Part shown: one piece after another, positions 57,796 to 64,000 of the stretch
Layout of the letters: every line of letters begins with the position of its first letter
Position numbering within the stretch: the first letter of the stretch is position 1
NCBI GenBank assembly: GCA_013398615.1
Contig: VZSR01003806.1
Span: forward strand, 18,841,880-18,905,879
Direction: 5' to 3'
Length of the DNA: 64,000 nt
From: Brachypodius melanocephalos
Lineage: Eukaryota > Chordata > Aves > Passeriformes > Pycnonotidae
Notes under the pieces: model-generated
Databases searched by the model: none
Told to the model about the DNA's origin: nothing
The model's input: only the letters and a program-made list of their open reading frames with translations
Position numbers and translations under genes: made by a program

Positions 57796-60756
57796 CTTAT
57801 ATTGAAATTACTACAATGATAAGAAAGCTTTCAAGACTGTCTGTACCATGTAATCAAGCAATTAAACCCTTGACCCATCTCATTGAACTGTTCTTTTCTA
57901 GAAATAATTTTCCTTCACTAAGTTATCTGTCAAGACAGGCTCTGATGGTCAGCAAGCAGAGACTAGATCCCAGGGAGAACAATTCATCCCATCACAGAAT
58001 TGATGCTTTCTTTAATTAGATTTTATTTATTTATTGATATTTCATATCTGTCTCCTTTCAACTGCAGCAGGAGCATAGCTGACTACTTCAGACTGAATGC
58101 CTAATTTTAGTATTGGAAAAGTTAGATATGATGACCTTTGCCTAGACTGGAAATACAAAATGAATTCTTTTATAAGGACCTAAAATTGCTGGAACTGTAC
58201 AGAATCAACCAGCAGTGATTGATGACTCCTCTTGGACTTATATGAATGTGTCATAGGAAAAATATTTTATTTACATCTGAGAACTTGACCTTTCTGAATT
58301 GCAGCTTTAATTTAGAGGGAAATAGAACAAGGAGAGAACTCTGAATAACACGAGTGAAGTACCTATAGGTCTGTGCTGGGAGCCTTGGAATTGATGTTTG
58401 GTGCCTAAGAGCTGAATGAAAATATCTACTGAGAGTGATGGCACTGAGAAGACGTAAAAGTAGTGTGGAAAGGTTAGAACTAGACTTTATATTGTCCATA
58501 GTAACTAAATTGGGAATTACTTCTGAATCTTTTGGTCTAATAACGAAATCAATTTTTATCCTTTGCAATCTAGAAAATTTTCCCAGAGCAGCAGAAGGTT
58601 ACAGGAGTCCACCAAAGGCTACAGACAAGAGATTCTGAATGCTGCGAGGCTGAGAGTGTATTGGATATATCCCAAATTCACTGAGGATAAGTGTAGTGCA
58701 ATTTACAGAGGGGTGGCACATTGGTCAGCTCTAAAATCCCCATGAGATTTGGATACAGCTTTACTGGGCAGTTTCTAGTATTCATTAGCTTGTCTTTAGT
58801 CTATGTGTAAACAATAAAAATCTTTGAAGAGTAGATTTTTTTCCTGACAGGTCCCCATAAACTTCCAGATATAACTGGTAGAAAGTGCAAAAAAGGCTGG
58901 AGTAAACATTAGGATCTTTCTGTTGAGTTCTGTGCTCTTTGCATTTGACTTCCATAATTACAGCTGCTCTTGGGGCACTTGAAATACTTTTATTAGACAT
59001 CAGGAAATAAAATGTGTGTTTAGCACTGTGCAAGTCTTTTGGTGCAGGCCATTACAATTGAAATTTCAAAGCAATTCACTTCTGTTTATTAATTTATACC
59101 AATCTATAACTCAAAAAAGCAAGAGCTTGACATGCTGTGTTCATTCTGTCTATTAAAAGTCTACATGCACCGTCTTCAGGATATTTCATTAATCTGCCTC
59201 TTTAATAATATTATAAATACACATATACAGATTTTCAAGGTACTTATGTAAGTATATTGCTTGTAACCCATCAGTAACCAAAATCTGAAATGGACCTCAG
59301 AACAAGTTTTAATGCCCAAATGGAAATAGCTGAGGGTACAGCTGGCTGAGTAAATGAAGCACTGTTGGAAGTGGACACAGGCACTAAACTGTGGCTGTTC
59401 ATACTGTTCTATATCCAGAACAGTTTTCAGAGTGGTTTTGTTCCAGGCCAACTAGTGTTGCCCCAGATGATATCACTGGATATCTGGGGTCTTGGTGTGG
59501 GCCAGGGACAATTCCTTTTGGGCAGTTTGGATTCATTCATGTTTTGAAGTCTGAGGCAATTCACTATTACACAGAGCAGTCTGAGCCTCCTGCCCTGAGG
59601 ACCAGAGAACAGGTCCTGCACCACTCATTTTACTAATAAACACCTGAATATTTTTGTCTTCCAAAGGCTCATCTTAATTCTTCAAATTTAAGGGTGTTCA
59701 AAACCTTGACAGCAGCTACCTTTCCTGTCTTGAAACTCTGTGCAAATCCTATATGGGAAAAGAATTGTAAAACCAATTTTTTTTAAAATAAAATACTATA
59801 GGAGAGCTGCAATATATGCCTGAAATAAGGATGTTCAGTATTACATTTTCCTCTCTCTAGCATGATGGGAAGGAAATTACGAAACCTGGCAGCACATTTT
59901 ACTCATTTTTCACCATTTCAAACAGAATTCTGTCACAAAAGCAGCATGCTAGGATGTGTATTGCTACTGCCTCTGTTATTTTATGATTTGTCAGTGTGTA
60001 ACGGGGTGTTGCTTGGACTTCAAGATTTCCCTCCCCTTGTGCAATAATTAAGCTCTGATAGCAGAACTGAAATGCAAGTTGGACTGGTTTGTGATTAAAC
60101 TTAGGAGCACTCGGAAACACCTTCCTACATCAGGCAGGAACAGAATATCAAACAGAGAACAAGCATCATTAGCATCCACTTTGAACTGAAGAGCAAATTT
60201 GATAATGTCTGCACTAATTTGGCATTTCTCTTTCCTCTGAACACTCCTTGTAACACTAGACAATCATTCCTGTGGCTTGTTTGTTCCCAGCAATCATAGA
60301 ACAATCTTAAATCAGTTAAGTGTGGTGCATCTCAACTGAATGCTTTAAACTCATACAGAAATTTGCCATTTATTTTGACACAACTATTTGTTTTTGTCTT
60401 TTAGGGGATGTGAAAATTATTATTGGTGCATACAGGAGAAGTCTAAGTAAAACTGCAGTATGTGATCAACTTTTTCTTAATCCAAGCAATTTGCTACATG
60501 TAGTAGAAGAAAAAAAAAATCAAACAACACAGAAAAAATCCATTTCTTTTCCATGGGAATGATGAATGATCATTTTCCTAAGTGAATGTGAAAGAGTATG
60601 CATCACTGTAAAAAAGGAGAAATTTTTTTCAACATGGACTGTTTTTCTTTTCCAGCATTTCAATATTGCCAGTCCAGAAATTTAGATAATAAATTTCAAC
60701 TTCGGTATTCCCCTGCACACTTTCTTCCCCCTTCTTCGCTCTCTCTTTTTTCTTTC
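57796..60756. other. Single-copy DNA, nothing recognised
   Basis: Almost 3 kb with no identifiable repeat, RNA or exon. Open frames stay near 100 codons or below (for example 58251-58568, minus) with no known domain. Confidence 0.5.
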
Positions 60757-60757
60757 C

Positions 60758-60783
<26 letters not shown>
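60757..60783. repeat. Poly(T) tract
   Basis: About 27 T preceded by a CT-rich stretch. It borders the candidate regulatory block at 60830. Confidence 0.9.
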
Positions 60784-60790
<7 letters not shown>

Positions 60791-60829
60791 GGAAACCTCC
60801 TACATCCCTGAAAATGTTAATAGGCTAAT

Positions 60830-61230
60830 TATCACTGAGTTAATTTGCAAGTCATATTCCCTCCTGCCCCCACGTTTAAAAAAAAAATAAAAAGGGAATC
60901 TCCTCCCCCATTTTATTTTTCGGCAAGTTAAAAAAAAAATAAAAAGGCAAGTGAACTTAGCCACAAAATAAGTCAAGGGAAAAATGAAGTACTAATTAAG
61001 AAAGCTGGGGTTTTATGCAAATGACTTCTTCACCGAAGACAGTCTAATGAATGTGCCCTGAGTCGATCCGTGTGCGTTTTCGCCAAGCTGACAGCTGGCT
61101 CGGAGGAAGGTCAGACAGAATCAAGCATGCACAGAGCATAATCCTTCAGATTGGCAGCTCTGCCCCCTGGTCACTGTTTGATTATCTCCCAAATTGCTGT
61201 ATTTCACAGAGATAATGATTTTTTATGGTC
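60830..61230. promoter_or_regulatory. Candidate conserved enhancer with octamer and CTCF core
   Basis: Contains ACTAATTAAG (60991-61000), a POU octamer ATGCAAAT (61015-61022), CpG-bearing 'gagtcgatccgtgtgcg' and 'tttcgccaagctgacagctg', and GCCCCCTGG at 61162-61170, the reverse complement of the CTCF core CCAGGGGGC. A near-duplicated A-rich word (about 60875-60894 and 60927-60946) flanks its start. No repeat family fits. Together these suggest a regulatory or insulator element. CTCF binding is inferred from a 9-bp core only. Confidence 0.42.
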
Positions 61231-61560
61231 ACAGATTTGAAGACAACTGCTGTATCCTGAGGGTTGTCGTTCTGCAAGGAGACACTGCTGCTTCCTTCGG
61301 AGAAGAAACGGGGGGAAAACGAAGTAGCTCTGTCTTTTCCCCCTCTCTCTCTCCTTTTCCCCACCTCTCCTTTTCCTGCTTGTTTCTTCTATTTATTCAT
61401 TTGTTCGCATTTCTGGTGGCCGAGAAGAGCCCCCATCCCTGGCCATTGTCGCGGTGTGGCGTTGGCGGGTGGAGGGCAACGCTCTGCCGCAGACATTCCC
61501 GCGCTGATCCCGGCCACATCTCGTGGAGATAACACAATTCTCCAATGAAGTATGAAAGAG
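61231..61560. promoter_or_regulatory. Compact CpG cluster, possible promoter-like element
   Basis: About 12 CpG sites lie in roughly 140 bp (61390-61530), including 'ttgtcgcggtgtggcgttgg' and 'ttcccgcgctgatcccggcc', in a window otherwise nearly free of CpG. Just upstream (61333-61392) is a 60-bp pyrimidine tract with three interruptions. Retained CpG suggests an unmethylated germline state, as at promoters or active enhancers. Short open frames on both strands are unrecognised. No clear TATA box or exon structure is visible. Confidence 0.4.
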
Positions 61561-62957
61561 CAAACATTCAGGAGCAGAGAAATGGGAGAGGGGTGGGGGG
61601 AGAGCATCTGAAGGAATTCTCTGCACATGGTTGCTGTTCATTGCTGCTTGGTGACTCGCTGTCCTGATGGCCAGATATGCTGGGCCTCGGGGGGTTGTAA
61701 AAAACCATCGTGGGCCTGGAAAGGGGATAAATGCCAGAGGCAGCAGTGGTGGAGATGGTTTTCAAAACAGGCCAGGTGCAGATGTACAAACAGCACAGAA
61801 TCTCCCACAATTCACATCCCTGACGCTGGCACCTGTGGATGGATTTTCCTTTGAATCTTAACACTCAAAGGGGTAAATGCTTCTAAAAATGTAGGTAATT
61901 CAGGAAAAAAAAAGGCATTTAGTGACTCCAGGAATGATTCAGTCAGAGAAACTGTATCCTAAAGAGCTGGTCGTGCATTATCTGATGAAATGTTTTTTTC
62001 CTTGGAAAAAAACGTTTTCAAAAGCAAGCTTTGCAACAAAAGATGTTTGCCAAGATAGGCAAGGGCAGAAATTCTGGAAAAAGAAGAAGATACAATTTCA
62101 TGTGTAAACAGTGTGTTGTCGTCCTTTGTCTCAAGCCATAAAAACATGTCTTGGTGGTTTGATCACTTCATGGACAGATTGAGGCACCCAACTAAAAGCT
62201 AAGAATTTATTGATCTGTTTATTTATTAATCTATTTCTTCAATATTTGAGATGTCCATTAATTCATTTATTAATTATAATTTCCATACATATTGGTAGAA
62301 AGAGAGGATATTTTATGAGTGTGGATGGATGTTGACTGCCAGAACAACAATTCTTGCGTTAGATGAATTATCTTTTTCCACTTAGTGGAAAAAGAAATAA
62401 TGCTTCAGAAGAGGGAGAATAGATCAGAGGTAAATCCTCAATACTGTTTCATTCAGAGCTGTAGTTGGAAACTAATTTTTACTGTGAAGGTGTCAAAAAA
62501 GGGATGTCAAATCTTTCCTCTGGATCAGGGCAAGAGGAAACCAATTCTCTCCACACCCACTCTATCCCCAAATGCTTCATATGGAAAGCATAAGCAAAGC
62601 AGAGCAAAAAATACTCTTCCTTGAGTATGAAGGGATTATTTTGATCCCTTCACATGGATATGAAATGATTTTAAGGGGTCTGCAAGAAACAGACGTTCTG
62701 GAAGAGCAGTAAATTCTAAAAGGGATGTCCTCAGAGAAAAGATAAAGTGGACTCATGTCTGTACTCTTGAAAAGATTGACTGGGTATCCCTTGGACAAAG
62801 AGGAAGCCTGAGATCAGGGCTGATAGGAGGGTCCTCCCAGCACCAGTGAATCTAACAGAGGGTGAGAAAGAAAGCAGATATGGGTCGAGTCAGCTCCATT
62901 GAGGATGTTTGTTTCTTCAGAAAAGGCCCTGTTTCACAACTGGTTTGACAATATTCA
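61561..62957. other. Single-copy DNA, nothing recognised
   Basis: The first 250 bp stays moderately GC-rich ('tgggcctcggggggttgt'). The rest is AT-rich. No repeat or gene identified. Confidence 0.5.
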
Positions 62958-63172
62958 GAACTCCTTCTTCCCTGTGAGGATGGTGGGGCACTGGCACAGG
63001 TTGTCCAGAGAAGCTGTGGCTGCTCCTGGATCTCTGGAAGTGTCCAAGGCCAGGTTGGATGAGGCTTGGAGCCACCTGGGATAGTGGAAGTTATACCTGC
63101 CTATTGCAGGGGATTGGGATGAGATGAATTTTAAGGATTTTTCAAACCCAAACAATTCTATGACTCTATGAA
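62958..63172 (+). mobile_element. CR1 LINE 3' end fragment
   Basis: 'ccttcttccctgtgaggatg', 'cactggcacaggttgtccag', 'gagaagctgtggctgctcct', 'ggatctctggaagtgtccaa', 'ggatgaggcttggagccacc' and 'caattctatgactctatgaa'. Sense orientation with two terminal repeats. Confidence 0.96.
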
Positions 63173-64000
63173 ATCATTGTAGCACGGTCTAATAGTCCTC
63201 AAGCCACAGTGGAGGCAATACCAGCAAAAATGAGAAAAAGTGCTTTAGCAATGAATAGAACAGCACCAAATTTAGATTTAGATGCCTGGAAAATTTGGAG
63301 CAGATGCTTAGCACTGCCTTGGAAATCCCATCTTTTTCTCAGTCTTCATATTCAGATCTCCATTGTACACACTGAACCTCTTACTGGAGGAGCATGACAT
63401 CCAGTCAAAATCACAGAAGGGGAAATCACTTTTGCTTCTACAAGTGGATGAACTGAAATGCACAGTGAGCTATTCATGAATCAGAAGCTTTCCTTTCCCG
63501 TCCATGCTGACAGGAGCTTGAGCACAGATTGACTTGATCTTTTTAGCCTCTGTCTATCCTTGCTTGAATAGGCTTCCTCCTTTATTATCCTCAATATGTT
63601 TAAAGGCTTGCAGGGAAATAATGCAAGAGCCCTCCTGTGGCTGATTTTAACACCTACCATTCACATCCTTACAGCTGTAAGACACCAACAGTCAAGTGAC
63701 CAGAAGTTTCTGCTTTTAATAATGCACAATATCCTCTGTGTTATGGATGGAAAAAGCTGATTATGCTAAACTATCTCCAAACCTGGATAGAGTTACATCC
63801 TACAGTCAATTCACACTTGTTTTTCTAGGCACCATCCTAGCATTTTTTAAATTCCCACACACCGTTGCTCACAACACAATTCTAAGCAAATAGCTCACCC
63901 TCAAAACAAGTTTATCTAGAAATTCACCCACAATTTCACATGGGAAAGGGGGATCCAACTAAACCCTCTCCTAGTACCTCACATGTTGTTTTCAATCTGT
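63173..64000. other. Single-copy DNA, nothing recognised
   Basis: No repeat family, RNA gene or exon recognised up to the window end. Confidence 0.5.

Noticed and set aside
59635..59640. AATAAA after an open frame near 59391-59636, suggesting a transcript end
   Set aside because: AATAAA is common in AT-rich DNA. No exon or promoter is visible upstream.

Overview
The window reads as nuclear DNA of a bird, most likely a neoavian such as a songbird. The main evidence is about thirty-three fragments of the CR1 LINE family. Most carry the typical avian CR1 3' end: an ATTCTATG-like terminus and the 'ttggaagggacctt' / 'gggcagggacaccttccact' blocks. One solo-LTR relic of an avian endogenous retrovirus adds to this. 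The DNA is AT-rich and CpG-poor, has no operon structure, and contains three N gaps (9247-9662, 31689-31788, 51901-52000).

I found no protein-coding exon I can defend. Open frames reach only about 150 codons outside gaps, and the longest overlap CR1, simple repeats or plain AT-rich DNA. The window looks like a gene desert or the inside of a very large intron. No tRNA, rRNA or CRISPR was seen.

Layout: 1-5.4 kb is single-copy DNA, a compound CAT/ATT microsatellite and four minus-strand CR1 tails. 6-10 kb holds two conserved-looking stretches, a long CR1 tail and the first gap. 10-20 kb is mostly unique DNA with CR1 pieces and a 292-bp, almost pure G/T tract containing a G-quadruplex motif. 20.3-21.0 kb is the LTR relic. 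22-34 kb is unique DNA with CR1 pieces, a homeodomain-motif-rich block near 26.9 kb, a 3 x 41 bp minisatellite at 29 kb and a gap inside a CR1. 34.4-36.4 kb and 45.1-49.3 kb look like clusters of non-coding regulatory elements. 40.9-42.1 kb is a decayed CR1 ORF2 (reverse transcriptase) minus the catalytic Asp pair. 43.7 kb is a 200-bp pentamer array in perfect register, fused to a CR1 tail. 49.6-57.8 kb holds more CR1, including a much older CR1/L3-like copy at 52.4 kb, and several microsatellites. 60.8-61.6 kb is the most promoter- or enhancer-like segment: an octamer motif, a CTCF-core match and a compact CpG cluster. The last 2.4 kb is plain DNA with one CR1 tail.

Nothing here proves a new biological system. 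The best candidates for real function are the 60.8-61.6 kb element and the blocks at 34.4, 35.5, 45.1 and 48.7 kb. Their conservation is inferred from composition and motif content, because no alignment could be run. CR1 assignments rest on remembered family consensus and most boundaries are good to about 10-20 bp.
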